Assembly: GCA_023442945.1 (NCBI GenBank)
Contig: JAEZWW010000040.1
Span: 1 to 64,000 of the forward strand
DNA: 64,000 nucleotides
Direction of reading: 5' to 3'
DNA from: Pseudomonadota bacterium
Lineage (GTDB): Bacteria > Pseudomonadota > Gammaproteobacteria > Burkholderiales > Burkholderiaceae_C
The notes under the pieces are model-generated. The model was not told the origin of the DNA. It saw only the letters and a program-made list of their open reading frames with translations, and made no database searches. How positions within the stretch are numbered: the first letter of the stretch is position 1; the number at the start of each line of letters is the position of its first letter. This document shows, one piece after another, positions 1 through 9,290 of this stretch. The position numbers were made by a program, and so were the translations under genes.

Positions 1-1364
1 GCCTGCCCCAGCCCGCGCGGCGCTGGGCCATGGTGTGCATACTGATCGGCATCGGCCTGTCGGTGCTGGACACCAGCGTCATCAACCTAGCGCTGCCCAC
101 CATCGCGCGCGAATTCGGCGGCGCGCCCGCCCAGGCGATCTGGATCGTCAACGCTTACCAGCTGGCGGTGCTGATGCTGTTGCTGCCCTTTGCCACGCTG
201 GGCGACAAGCTGGGCTACCGCAAGGTCTACATCGGCGGCGTGGTGGGCATGCTGATCGGCAGCGCGGGTTGCCTGCTGGCACGCGACATGACCAGCCTGA
301 TCGTCTGGCGCGCCCTGCAAGGCGTGGGCGCGGCCGGGCTGATGGACACCGCCCTGGTCCGCCTGACCTACCCGCGTGCCGAGCTGGGCCGCGCCATGGC
401 GATCAACTCGGCCACCGTGGCCGCCACGTCGGTGGGCGGCCCGGCGATCGCCGCCGCCGTGCTGTCCCACGCCAGCTGGCCCTGGCTGTTCGCCGTCAAC
501 CTGCCGCTCTTGGCCGGGCTGCTGTGGTTGGCGCCGCGCACCCTGCCCAACCCGCCCGGCAACCCGGCGATTCGCCTGCGCCTGGGCGACGTGCTGCAAA
601 ACGCGGGCACCTTTGCGCTGATCTTTCTGGGGGTCGAACTGCTGGGCACGTGCGCCCGCGGCGGCACCACGCCCGATTGGGCGCTGGGCGCGGCGCTGCT
701 GCTGGCCGGCCTGGCCGTGGGGGCCTGGTACGCGCGCGGCCAATGGGCGCTCACCACGCCGCTGCTGCCCGTTGATTTGATGCGCCACCCGGTTTTTGCG
801 CTGACGGTGGGCACGTCCATCATGGCCTTTGCCGCGCAGACCCTTGGCTTTATCGCCCTGCCCTTTCTGTTGCTGGCCGACCACGGCCGGTCGACCGCCG
901 AAGCGGGCTTGCTGATGTCGGCCTGGCCACTGGGCACCATCGCCACCGCGCCTTTGGCCGGTCGGCTGATCGGGCGCGTCAACGCGGGCGTGCTGGTCGC
1001 CTGCGGCCTGGGCGTGCTGGGCGTTGGCCTGCTGCTGCTCGCCACCCTGCCTGCGGTCGCCGGCAACGCCTACGTCGCCGTGTGCATGGCCGTGTGCGGC
1101 GCGGGCTTCGCGCTGTTCCAGTCGCCCAACAACTTCACCCTGGTCACCTCCGCCCCCGCCCACCGCGCCGGCGGCGCCAGCGGCATGCTGGGGACGGCTC
1201 GGCTGATCGGGCAAACCAGCGGCGCGGTGGCGCTGGCCATCGTGTTCAGCATGGTCGGCAACCACGGAGGTGGCCCGGTGACCGCGTTGTTTCTGGGTGC
1301 CGCATCGGCCTTTGTGGCCGGGCTGATCAGCCTGCGCAGGCGCAGCTCGCTGGCAGGTGCTTGA
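1..1364 (+). CDS. MFS drug exporter, DHA2 (EmrB/QacA-like) family, 5' end missing
   Basis: Inner-membrane proton-driven exporter of the 14-helix DHA2 class. The reading frame is already open at the window edge (from base 3) and reads sensibly before the first in-window ATG at 30, so the true start lies upstream. The helix-1 signature LDTSVINLALPTI and the loop 2-3 motif GDKLGYRKV are visible, followed by regularly spaced hydrophobic helices to the C-terminus. About 445 codons are inside the window, close to full family length. It is convergent with the oxidase gene ending at 1431. Substrate cannot be inferred. Confidence 0.88.
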   Translation, partial: LPQPARRWAMVCILIGIGLSVLDTSVINLALPTIAREFGGAPAQAIWIVNAYQLAVLMLLLPFATLGDKLGYRKVYIGGVVGMLIGSAGCLLARDMTSLIVWRALQGVGAAGLMDTALVRLTYPRAELGRAMAINSATVAATSVGGPAIAAAVLSHASWPWLFAVNLPLLAGLLWLAPRTLPNPPGNPAIRLRLGDVLQNAGTFALIFLGVELLGTCARGGTTPDWALGAALLLAGLAVGAWYARGQWALTTPLLPVDLMRHPVFALTVGTSIMAFAAQTLGFIALPFLLLADHGRSTAEAGLLMSAWPLGTIATAPLAGRLIGRVNAGVLVACGLGVLGVGLLLLATLPAVAGNAYVAVCMAVCGAGFALFQSPNNFTLVTSAPAHRAGGASGMLGTARLIGQTSGAVALAIVFSMVGNHGGGPVTALFLGAASAFVAGLISLRRRSSLAGA

Positions 1365-1430
1365 GAGAGGCCGCGCTTTTGCGTCGCGCGTCACGCGTCG
1401 CGCGTCGCCGGGACGGTCATAGGGCGCTCG

Positions 1431-2558
1431 TCAGTCCCCCAAGACCACATCCCGCACCACCTCGCCGATCGCCAGGCAGCTGGTCAGCCCCGGCGATTCG
1501 ATGCCGAACAGGTTGACCAGGCCGCGCACGCCGTGGTCTTGCGGGCCCTGGATGACGAAGTCGGCCGCCGGCTCGCCCGGGCCGCTGATCTTGGGACGGA
1601 TGCCGGCGTAGCCGGTTTGCAGCGCGCCATCGGGCAGGCCGGGCCAGTAGCGGCGCACTTCTTCGTAAAAAGCGTCGCCGCGCGCCGGGTCGACCAGGTA
1701 GTCGTCCGGGCCGTCCACCCACTGCACGTCGGGGCCGAATTTGGCCTGGCCGCCCAGGTCCAGCGTCAGGTGCACGCCCAGGCCGCCGGGTTCGGGCACG
1801 GGGTAGATCAGGCGGCCAAAGGGCGCGCGACCGCTCAGGGTGAAGTAGTTGCCCTTGGCGAAGTACGCGCGCGGCACGTGCTGCGGCGCCAGGCCCTGGG
1901 TGCGCTCGGCCAAGGCGACGGCGCCCAGCCCCGCCGCGTTGACGACGGTGCGTGCGTGCAGGCGCAGGCCGTCCTGCGCTTCAATTTCGATAGCTGCTTG
2001 CGCAGATGGCTGTAGTGCTGAAATGCTTAAAACCTCTGAATGCGCGGCCAGCATGCCGCCTGCGTTCTCCAGGTCGCCCAGCAGCGCCAGCATCAGCCCG
2101 TGGCTGTCGACGATGCCGGTGGATGGCGACAGCAGCGCGGCGTGGCAGGCCAGCGCAGGCTCCAGCGCCTGCGCCTCAGCGGGGCTGAGCAGTTGCAGGT
2201 CGTGCACGCCGTTGGCCGCGGCGCGCGCCTGGATGGCTTGCAGTTCGCCCACCTGCGCGGCGCTGGTGGCCACGATCAGCTTGCCGCAGCGCTGGTGCGC
2301 CACACCGCGTTCGGCGCAGTAGGCGTAGAGCATGGCCTTGCCCTGCACGCACAGCCGCGCCTTCAGCGAACCCTGCGGGTAGTAGATACCGGCGTGAATC
2401 ACCTCGCTGTTGCGGGCGCTGGTGGCGGTGCCAAAGGCTTCGGCGCGGTCCAGCACCATCACCTCGCGCCCGGCCAGGGCCAGCGCGCGCGCCACCGCCA
2501 GGCCGACCACGCCGGCGCCGATGACGACGGTGTCCAGGGTTTCCACGGTGTCGTTCAT
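1431..2558 (-). CDS. lhgO: FAD-dependent 2-hydroxyacid oxidase, LhgO-like
   Basis: A DAO-fold flavoenzyme of 375 residues, related to L-2-hydroxyglutarate oxidase, which passes electrons from an alpha-hydroxy acid to FAD. The N-terminus has the Rossmann motif GAGVVG (residues 14-19), and NSEVIHAGIYY and the C-terminal NLFGIESPGLTSCLAIG are typical of the family. The ATG at 2558 overlaps the stop of the upstream amidohydrolase gene by 4 bases (ATGA), so the two are translationally coupled. Residues 181-189 (ALQPSAQAA) are encoded by a copy of the dispersed repeat, in a strand-loop of the substrate domain. True substrate is uncertain; other DAO-family oxidases are possible. Confidence 0.82.
   Translation of the reverse strand: MNDTVETLDTVVIGAGVVGLAVARALALAGREVMVLDRAEAFGTATSARNSEVIHAGIYYPQGSLKARLCVQGKAMLYAYCAERGVAHQRCGKLIVATSAAQVGELQAIQARAAANGVHDLQLLSPAEAQALEPALACHAALLSPSTGIVDSHGLMLALLGDLENAGGMLAAHSEVLSISALQPSAQAAIEIEAQDGLRLHARTVVNAAGLGAVALAERTQGLAPQHVPRAYFAKGNYFTLSGRAPFGRLIYPVPEPGGLGVHLTLDLGGQAKFGPDVQWVDGPDDYLVDPARGDAFYEEVRRYWPGLPDGALQTGYAGIRPKISGPGEPAADFVIQGPQDHGVRGLVNLFGIESPGLTSCLAIGEVVRDVVLGD
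1983..2032 (+). repeat. Dispersed ~50-bp repeat, copy 1 (inside lhgO)
   Basis: The core at 1991-2018 matches TAGCTG-N2-TGCGCAGAT, then a variable stretch and TGTAGTGC (one change from TGTAGGGC). It is antisense to lhgO and read as ALQPSAQAA at codons 181-189. Confidence 0.85.
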
Positions 2559-3589
2559 GCTTCGAATCCTTCCAGAACGTGACAGGCGTTGTCGCCCAGT
2601 TCGGCGCTGGCGTAACCGCCTTCCAGCACCATCACCGTGGGCAGGCCCAGGCGGCGCAGGCGCGCGCCCAGCCGCGCGAAATCGGCCGTCTGCAAGCCAA
2701 AGCCGGCAATCGGGTCGGCGCCGTAGGTGTCCAGCCCCAGCGACACGACCAGCACGTCCGCCCCGTGCGCCTCCACGCGCTGGCAGGCGGCGTCGAGCGC
2801 ACCGAACCAGGCGTCCGGCCGCGTGCCGGCCGGCAGCGGCAGGTTCAGGTTGAAGCCGGCACCCGCACCCACGCCGGTTTCGTCGGCGTGGCCCAGGTAA
2901 AACGGGTATTCGGTGCGCGGGTCGCCGTGCAGGCTGACGAACAGCACGTCGGGGCGGTCGTAGAAGATGGCTTGCGTGCCGTTGCCGTGGTGGTAGTCCA
3001 CGTCCAGCACGGCCACGCGCGCCGCGCCACCGTCGCGCAGGGTCTGCGCGGCGACGGCGGCGTTGTTCAGGAAGCAGTAACCCCCCATGAAGTCCGGCCC
3101 CGCGTGGTGACCGGGCGGGCGTGTGGCGCAGAAGGCGACGGGCGCACCGGCCTGGATGGCGCGCGCGGCGCTGGCGGCGGCGTCGGCACCGCCCTTGGCC
3201 GCCGCCCAGGTGCCGGCGGCCAGCGGGCTGCCGCTGTCCATCGAATACAGGCCCAGGCGAGCGACGAAGTTGGTCGGCTCGACGTCGCTGCGCAGGGTGC
3301 GCACGGGCCAGACGGCCGGAAAGGGCTGCACGTCGGCGTTGGCCGCGTCCAGCGCCAGCCACTGGCGCCAGGCGTCTTGCAGAAAAGCGAGGTAGCGCGG
3401 CGTGTGTACCGTCGCCAGCGCTGGTGTGCTGTCGTGCGTCGGTGGCTCGACGCGGGCGCCGCGCGCGGCCAGCGCGTCCAGCACGTAGCGGGCACGCGTG
3501 GGGTTTTCAAAGCACGGCACGCGCTGGCCGCGGTAGAACTCGTCGCGCGGGTTGTGGCCGGCCTGGTCGGGGTTGGTGAAGATGCGCAT
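2555..3589 (-). CDS. Acetylpolyamine amidohydrolase / class II histone-deacetylase-like enzyme
   Basis: A zinc amidohydrolase of the arginase-deacetylase fold, 344 residues, expected to remove acetyl groups from acetylpolyamines or similar small amides in the cytoplasm. All catalytic elements are visible: the His pair in RPPGHHAG (H161, H162), zinc ligands D198 and H200 in DVDYHHGNG, zinc ligand D287 in LGLDTYGAD, and the catalytic Tyr in the C-terminal LEGGYA. The start at 3589 (MRIFTNPDQ) is preferred over an upstream in-frame start because it matches the family N-terminus. Its stop overlaps the lhgO-like start by 4 bases. Bacterial members act on polyamines or other acetyl-amines; the sequence does not separate these. 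Confidence 0.85.
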   Translation of the reverse strand: MRIFTNPDQAGHNPRDEFYRGQRVPCFENPTRARYVLDALAARGARVEPPTHDSTPALATVHTPRYLAFLQDAWRQWLALDAANADVQPFPAVWPVRTLRSDVEPTNFVARLGLYSMDSGSPLAAGTWAAAKGGADAAASAARAIQAGAPVAFCATRPPGHHAGPDFMGGYCFLNNAAVAAQTLRDGGAARVAVLDVDYHHGNGTQAIFYDRPDVLFVSLHGDPRTEYPFYLGHADETGVGAGAGFNLNLPLPAGTRPDAWFGALDAACQRVEAHGADVLVVSLGLDTYGADPIAGFGLQTADFARLGARLRRLGLPTVMVLEGGYASAELGDNACHVLEGFEA

Positions 3590-3807
3590 GGGCGTGGGGG
3601 GATGGGGTATGCGATCTTCGCAGCTTTGGCCGGCTTTTTGGCCGCCGCACACCCGCACGCGTAGGACTGCGCCTACAGGGACGGGTCACCATGCCCTACC
3701 GGCCCGGGGACGGCGCGCCGACCGGGCGCACGGCGCGCGCACCGTACAGTGGGGACCAACGCAGGGCGCAGGCCCTGATCCTTAAAGCTGTTGAAGGAGT
3801 TCACACC

Positions 3808-4209
3808 ATGAAGACACTGTCGCCCGCCCTCGCCGCCCTGCTCGCCACCGGTCTCTTTGCCGGCCACGCGCTGGCGCTGACCAAGGCCGAGTACGACGCG
3901 GAGAAAAGCCGCATCGAAGCCACGTACAAGTCCGAGAAGGAACAGTGCAAGTCCCAGACCGGCAACGCCAAGGACGTATGCGAGGAAGAAGCCGAAGGCA
4001 AGGAAAAGGTCGCCAAGGCCGACCTGAAGGCCCAGCACGAGCCTACCCCGCGCAACCAGCAAAAAGCCCGTGAGGCGCGCGCCGACGCCGCCTACGAAGT
4101 CGCCAAGGAAAAGTGCGACGACCTGAGCGGCGCCGCCAAAAGCAGCTGCGAAAAGGACGCCAAGGCCGCGCACACCAGCGCGCTGCAGGCCGCACGCACA
4201 GCCAAATAA
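3808..4209 (+). CDS. Small secreted, highly charged coiled-coil protein with four cysteines
   Basis: The product is 133 residues with a Sec signal peptide (MKTLSPALAALLATGLFAGHALA), then a Lys/Glu/Ala-rich helix-forming segment from about residue 23. Four cysteines occur in similar contexts (EKEQCKSQTG, KDVCEEE, KEKCDDLSG, KSSCEKD), suggesting two disulfide-linked helical hairpins in the periplasm. The ATG at 3808 is preceded by a good ribosome site (GAAGGAG at about 3793) and starts directly with the signal peptide. A strong terminator follows at 4251. It resembles uncharacterised small periplasmic proteins of Burkholderiales; no function is assigned. Confidence 0.75.
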   Translation: MKTLSPALAALLATGLFAGHALALTKAEYDAEKSRIEATYKSEKEQCKSQTGNAKDVCEEEAEGKEKVAKADLKAQHEPTPRNQQKAREARADAAYEVAKEKCDDLSGAAKSSCEKDAKAAHTSALQAARTAK

Positions 4210-4250
4210 GGCTGCCCCCTCTGCCGCTGTCGCGCGGCCGACATCCACCC

Positions 4251-4274
4251 AGCCCGCTTTTCAGCGGGCTTTTT
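4251..4274 (+). terminator. Rho-independent terminator
   Basis: The inverted repeat AGCCCGC-ttttca-GCGGGCT is followed by TTTT, 41 bp after the stop of the small secreted protein and before the convergent thiD. Confidence 0.85.
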
Positions 4275-4322
4275 CACGCGCCCGCGCGACCAACGGTGGC
4301 ACGCACCGGCGCCACCGCGTGC

Positions 4323-5183
<861 letters not shown>

Positions 5184-5280
5184 TCATCGGCCTTCTTGGT
5201 CGAAACAAATTGCCCAGGCCGCCATTAGAGCAGGTGCGCCCACGCGCGTGCATGACCGACCGGGCGGGCGCTGGGGGCAT

Positions 5281-6945
5281 TCAGCCGCTGGCGGCCAGCG
5301 ACGGGTGCGGCAGCGCCGGTACCGGCAGGCGCGCGGCGGCGTGCCCGCGCGCAATCGCGGCCTGCCAGCCGGGTGCCTGCGCCGCCGGGTCGTCGCCCAG
5401 CCCGCGCACGATGCACACGCCGGCGGCGCCGCTGCGCGCCGCTTGTTCGGCCTGCGCGTGGTCCAGGATGCCGCCGATGGCGACCACCGGCGCACCCGCC
5501 ATGTGCACCCACCAGGCCAGGTTGTCCAGGCCCTGCGGCACCCAGGGCATGTCCTTGGTCAGCGTGGGCCAGACCGGGCCGCAGGCGGCGTACCAGGGCT
5601 GCAGGCTGCGCGCGCGGGCCAGTTCCCACAGGCTGTGGCTGCTGATGCCCAGCTGCAGGCCGGTGGCGGCCAGCGCGGCGCGGCCGGCGGTGCCCAGCGT
5701 GTGCAGGTCTTCCTGACCCAGGTGCAGGGCCAGGTGTGGCGCGGCGCCGGGGTCACGCTGGGCCAGCGCGTGGGCGATGCGCCAGTGGTCGTTGACCACC
5801 AAGGTGGCGCCCGCGGCCCGGCAAGCGGTCAGGGCCGATTGCAATTCGGCCTCCAGCCGGGTGAACCAGGCGGCATCCGCGTCATCCGGCGTCTTGATGC
5901 GCAGCTGCACCGTGTGCACGCCGGCCTGCAGCACGTTCTGCACGCGCGCCGCGCTGTCGACGATGGCGTACAGGCCCAGATCGGTATTTTCAGAAGAAAT
6001 CGGCCGCTGGCCGGCGTCCCATCTGCGCAAGCAGCTATCAAAATCAAAGTCGTCACCCCAGCCCATGATCGGCATCAGGGTCGGGTCCGCGCCAAAACCC
6101 GCGCCCGCCGCCACCGGGCCAGCGCCCTGCCCGGCCGCGTAACCACGCCGCAGCGCGTGCGTGGTCGCCATCTTGGCCAGCACCAGCGCGTCGGGCGCGA
6201 CAAAGCCCAGCGCCATCGCCGCGGCGGCGCTGCTGGCGAACGTGCAGCCGGTGCCGTGGGTGTGCGGCGTGACCACGCGCGGCAGCGCCAGCCAGCCGCT
6301 GGCCAGCCCGGTCTGCACCCAGTCGAGCGACCAGGCGGGCTGCGCCGCGCCCTCGTCACCGCCGGTCACCCACACGCTGGCGGCGCCCAGGGCTTGCCGC
6401 GCGGCGGCCAGCGTGGGCGCGTCGGCGCTGTCGGGCAGGCCGGCCAGGCGCAGCGCCTCGCGCCGGTTGGGCGTGAGCAGCGTCGCGCGCGGCAGCAGCA
6501 GGTCGCGGTACGCGCGCAGCGTGGCCTCGCCCGCGAACGCGGCACCGGTGGACGAGCGCAGCACCGGGTCGACCACCAGCGCCAGGTCGGGCCGGCGTTC
6601 GCGCAGGCGCTCGACCCAGCGCGCGACCACGGCGACTTGCTCGGGCCCGCCCAGCAGGCCGGTCTTGATGGCGGCCGGCGGCAGGTCGTCCGCCAACGCG
6701 GCCAGTTGCGCGTCCAGCACCTCGGGCGCCACGGGCAGCACCTGGGTCACCGCCTGCGAGTTCTGGGCCGTGATGGCGGCCACCACCGGGCACAGGTGCA
6801 CGCCCAACGCCTCGGCGGCGCGCTGGTCGGCCGACAGGCCGGCGCCACCACCGGAATCGTTGCCAGCAATGCTCCAGACGATCGGTGCTGCCCGGCCAGA
6901 TACTTCAGTTTTGATAGCTGCCTGCGCAGACGGCTGTAGGGCCAC
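5281..6945 (-). CDS. thiDE: Fused HMP-P kinase domain and thiamine-phosphate synthase (ThiD-ThiE)
   Basis: A two-domain thiamine enzyme of 554 residues. Residues about 20-300 are a ThiD-like kinase (SIAGNDSGGGAGLSADQ, DPVLRSSTG, TPNRREAL, HGTGCTFASSAAA). Residues about 318-540 are a ThiE-type TIM barrel (GLYAIVDS, VQLRIK, LHLGQEDL, GISSHSLWE, VVAIGGI), which joins HMP-PP to the thiazole phosphate. The ThiE half is divergent (CGPVWPTLTKDMPW in place of the usual GPxxxTxTK region). Copies of the dispersed repeat encode residues 2-10 (ALQPSAQAA) and the linker around residues 301-318. The start is a GTG two bases after the thiG stop; no ATG is available before the kinase core, so the exact N-terminus is uncertain. 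Confidence 0.88.
   Translation of the reverse strand: MALQPSAQAAIKTEVSGRAAPIVWSIAGNDSGGGAGLSADQRAAEALGVHLCPVVAAITAQNSQAVTQVLPVAPEVLDAQLAALADDLPPAAIKTGLLGGPEQVAVVARWVERLRERRPDLALVVDPVLRSSTGAAFAGEATLRAYRDLLLPRATLLTPNRREALRLAGLPDSADAPTLAAARQALGAASVWVTGGDEGAAQPAWSLDWVQTGLASGWLALPRVVTPHTHGTGCTFASSAAAAMALGFVAPDALVLAKMATTHALRRGYAAGQGAGPVAAGAGFGADPTLMPIMGWGDDFDFDSCLRRWDAGQRPISSENTDLGLYAIVDSAARVQNVLQAGVHTVQLRIKTPDDADAAWFTRLEAELQSALTACRAAGATLVVNDHWRIAHALAQRDPGAAPHLALHLGQEDLHTLGTAGRAALAATGLQLGISSHSLWELARARSLQPWYAACGPVWPTLTKDMPWVPQGLDNLAWWVHMAGAPVVAIGGILDHAQAEQAARSGAAGVCIVRGLGDDPAAQAPGWQAAIARGHAAARLPVPALPHPSLAASG
5995..6045 (-). repeat. Dispersed ~50-bp repeat, copy 2 (ThiD-ThiE linker)
   Basis: On the minus strand TAGCTGCTTGCGCAGAT ends at 6021. 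The usual TGTAGGGC half is replaced by a GC-rich stretch, and the CCGATTT tail is kept. This is the only copy read in the sense direction inside a gene. In this frame an intact copy would bring a TAG stop, which is absent here. Confidence 0.78.
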
Positions 6946-6950
6946 GCTCA
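6908..6950 (+). repeat. Dispersed ~50-bp repeat, copy 3 (thiG/thiDE junction)
   Basis: The core at 6915-6942 has TAGCTG, TGCGCAGA and TGTAGGGC. It spans the first codons of thiDE antisense, encoding ALQPSAQAA directly after the GTG start. The thiG stop is at 6948-6950. Confidence 0.85.
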
Positions 6951-7778
6951 GTTTCCGATCAAAAACGGGTTGCCGGTGACGGGCGTGGTGGCGGTGGCGA
7001 AGTCCTGCTTGGCCATGACCCCGGCGCGGTAGGCGGTGCGCCCGGCCTCAATCGCCTGGCCGAACGCGGCGGCCATGCGCACCGGGTCGCTGGCCTGGCT
7101 GACGGCGCTGTTCAGCAGCACCGCGTCAAAGCCCATCTCCATCGCCTGCGCGGCGTGGCTGGGCGCACCGATGCCGGCGTCGATGACCAGCACCACGTCC
7201 GGCAGCCGCTCGCGCAGCGTGCGCAGCGCAAACGGGTTGATCAGGCCCTGGCCGCTGCCGATGGGCGCGCCCCAGGGCATCAGCAGCGGGCAGCCGGCGT
7301 CCAGCAGGCGTTTGCACGTCACCAGGTCGTCGGTGCAATACGGGAAGACGGTGAAGCCGTCCTTGGCGAGCTGGCGCGCGGCTTCGACCAGCTCGACCGG
7401 GTCGGGCTGCAGCGTGTACTCGTCGCCCACCACCTCCAGCTTGACCCAGGGCGTGTCGTACAGCTCGCGCGCTATGTGGGCCAGCTGCACGGCTTCGCGC
7501 GCCGTGGTGCAGCCGGCGGTGTTGGGCAGCAGGCACGCGCCCTGCGTCTGCATGGCGGCGCGGATGATCTCGACAAAGCCGTTGTCGCCCGCCGCGGCCA
7601 GCTGGCGCTTCAGGCCCACGGTGACGATCTGCGCGCCCGACGCCACGATGGCCTCGCCCAGCACCTGGGGCGACGGGTAGCCGGCGGTGCCGAGCAGGAA
7701 GCGGCTGGCGAGAGCAATGTCGCCGACCTGCCAAGTGTCGGTAGTCTGGGCGCTTTGCGCGGTATCCGGGGATGTCAT
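6948..7778 (-). CDS. thiG: Thiazole synthase ThiG
   Basis: Forms the thiazole phosphate ring from 1-deoxyxylulose phosphate, dehydroglycine (from ThiO) and ThiS-thiocarboxylate. The protein has 276 residues. Visible motifs are SRFLLGTAGYPS, the Schiff-base lysine region VTVGLKRQ, NTAGCTTAREAVQLA, KLEVVGD, and the phosphate-binding MPWGAPIGSG and VIDAGIGAPSHA. It is separated from its partners thiS and thiO by about 5 kb of unrelated genes and has no TPP riboswitch of its own; a dispersed repeat begins a few bases upstream of its start. thiDE follows after two bases. Confidence 0.95.
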   Translation of the reverse strand: MTSPDTAQSAQTTDTWQVGDIALASRFLLGTAGYPSPQVLGEAIVASGAQIVTVGLKRQLAAAGDNGFVEIIRAAMQTQGACLLPNTAGCTTAREAVQLAHIARELYDTPWVKLEVVGDEYTLQPDPVELVEAARQLAKDGFTVFPYCTDDLVTCKRLLDAGCPLLMPWGAPIGSGQGLINPFALRTLRERLPDVVLVIDAGIGAPSHAAQAMEMGFDAVLLNSAVSQASDPVRMAAAFGQAIEAGRTAYRAGVMAKQDFATATTPVTGNPFLIGN

Positions 7779-7786
7779 CGGTACTT

Positions 7787-7847
7787 CAAAATTCGTAGCT
7801 GCTTGCGCAGATTGCTGTAGGGCTACCGCCTCATTCGATGCAAAAAC
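7787..7847 (+). repeat. Dispersed ~50-bp repeat, copy 4 (upstream of thiG)
   Basis: The core at 7796-7823 is a near-consensus copy: TAGCTGCTTGCGCAGAT and CTGTAGGGC. It lies between thiG and the divergent Kelch gene, where the thiG leader should be. Confidence 0.88.
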
Positions 7848-8012
7848 CGCTAGGCGAAAGCGGCTCTGCCAAAAGGGCGCGGGCGGGCAATCTGCGCCAC
7901 CCGCAAGTCTATGCCAACCGGGTACGGCAACGGGTACCGAACGCTCTCAGACGTTGGCAGTGGCGCATGGACAGAACCCCGGTTCCCACAACGAGCACCA
8001 GATAATGCCTGC

Positions 8013-9290
8013 ATGCGATCCGCACCTTCTCGACGATTCCGCCGGAGGTTATGGCCTGCCGCGCTGATCCTTCTGGTGTTGCTATTGCTGGGGTTTCTGG
8101 CAAAGCGGGGGGCCCCCAACCCGCCCCTCGCTGTGACATCGGACTTTGAATGCCCTGCGCCTTCCAGAGACTTCCCTTTGTATGGCCACCGCGCCATCTT
8201 GTTGACCACGGGCAAGGTATTGGTCATCGGTGGCTACGGACATCGAACACCCAAGACCACAATCATTCACTCCATGTGCGACGTCAACGAGACGCTGAAC
8301 GCCACTTGGCTGTATGACCCGACCACCAACCAGTGGACACCCAGCGCGCCATTGACGGGCGACGTCCAGCAATTCACGGCAACCCTGTCGCCAGACGGCA
8401 AGGTCGTCGTGTTGTCGTCCCGAGTCAAACCCCAGTTGTACGACCCGGCGACCAACACGTGGACGGCCGTCGGGTCGACGGAATTGATGGACCAACGCCT
8501 GCACAGCGCCACGCTGCTGCCGTCCGGCAGTGTGCTGATCGCAGGCGGCTTGACGGACGGGCCCGGACGGCCCGAGTACACCTCCCAGGCCCGCGCGTAC
8601 GACCCGGCGACCAACCGCTGGACAGCCGTGGCCAAGATGGCGGTCGCGCGCAACGCCCACACCGCAACCCTGTTGCCCGGCGGCAAAGTGCTGGTGGCTG
8701 GCGAGCCGGACAAGAAAACCGGCAACAACATGCTGGAGCCCATCGACGATGCCGAGCTGTACGACCCGGCGACCGACCGCTGGGCACCCGCAGGCACCAT
8801 GCGGGGCAGCCACCGCGAACCCAGCGCCACTGTGCTGCCATCGGGCAAAGTGCTGTTGGTAGGGGAATCCGCAGCGTACGGTAGCGCCCCGCCTGTCGAT
8901 GCCGAGCTGTATGACCCGGGAACCAACACCTGGTCCGTCGCCAATGCTCCGCAGGCCAGCCCACGCGCGGGCCACACGGCCACTCTGCTCCGCTCCGGCA
9001 AAGTCCTGGTGACGGGCGGGGAAGCTGGCCATTTCTTCGTCACGCCCAGCGCCGAGTTGTACGACCCACACACCGACACTTGGTCAGCCGCAGGCCTGAT
9101 GGCATTGGGCCGTTACGAGCACACGGCCACTTTGTTGCCCAACGGCAAGGTGCTGGTGGTGGGCGGCGGAGACAACCTCAACAGCACACCCGCCGTTGCG
9201 GCCGAACTGTACGACCCGGCGACCAACACGTGGGCCTTTACGGGGCCGCTCGGCTCCCAGTCTGCTGAACGTCCCATGCCCTCCCGATGA
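8013..9290 (+). CDS. Membrane-anchored Kelch-repeat beta-propeller protein
   Basis: The product is 425 residues with a basic N-terminus and one hydrophobic segment (about residues 13-31), so a signal anchor, then seven Kelch repeats of about 50 residues that fill the rest. Each repeat has the form HTATLLPSGKVLVAGG ... AELYDPATNTW, giving a seven-bladed propeller facing the periplasm or exterior. The start at 8013 puts the arginine-rich anchor at the N-terminus; an upstream in-frame start is possible but adds unsupported sequence. Its stop overlaps the next Kelch gene by 4 bases. No enzymatic domain is present. Base composition looks somewhat less GC-rich than the surrounding thi genes, compatible with transfer. 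Confidence 0.83.
   Translation: MRSAPSRRFRRRLWPAALILLVLLLLGFLAKRGAPNPPLAVTSDFECPAPSRDFPLYGHRAILLTTGKVLVIGGYGHRTPKTTIIHSMCDVNETLNATWLYDPTTNQWTPSAPLTGDVQQFTATLSPDGKVVVLSSRVKPQLYDPATNTWTAVGSTELMDQRLHSATLLPSGSVLIAGGLTDGPGRPEYTSQARAYDPATNRWTAVAKMAVARNAHTATLLPGGKVLVAGEPDKKTGNNMLEPIDDAELYDPATDRWAPAGTMRGSHREPSATVLPSGKVLLVGESAAYGSAPPVDAELYDPGTNTWSVANAPQASPRAGHTATLLRSGKVLVTGGEAGHFFVTPSAELYDPHTDTWSAAGLMALGRYEHTATLLPNGKVLVVGGGDNLNSTPAVAAELYDPATNTWAFTGPLGSQSAERPMPSR

Noticed and set aside
7779..8010. Possible TPP riboswitch upstream of thiG
   Set aside because: No CTGAGA or GAACCTGAT-type segments in the required order on the minus strand. Only a short hairpin and a dispersed repeat are present.
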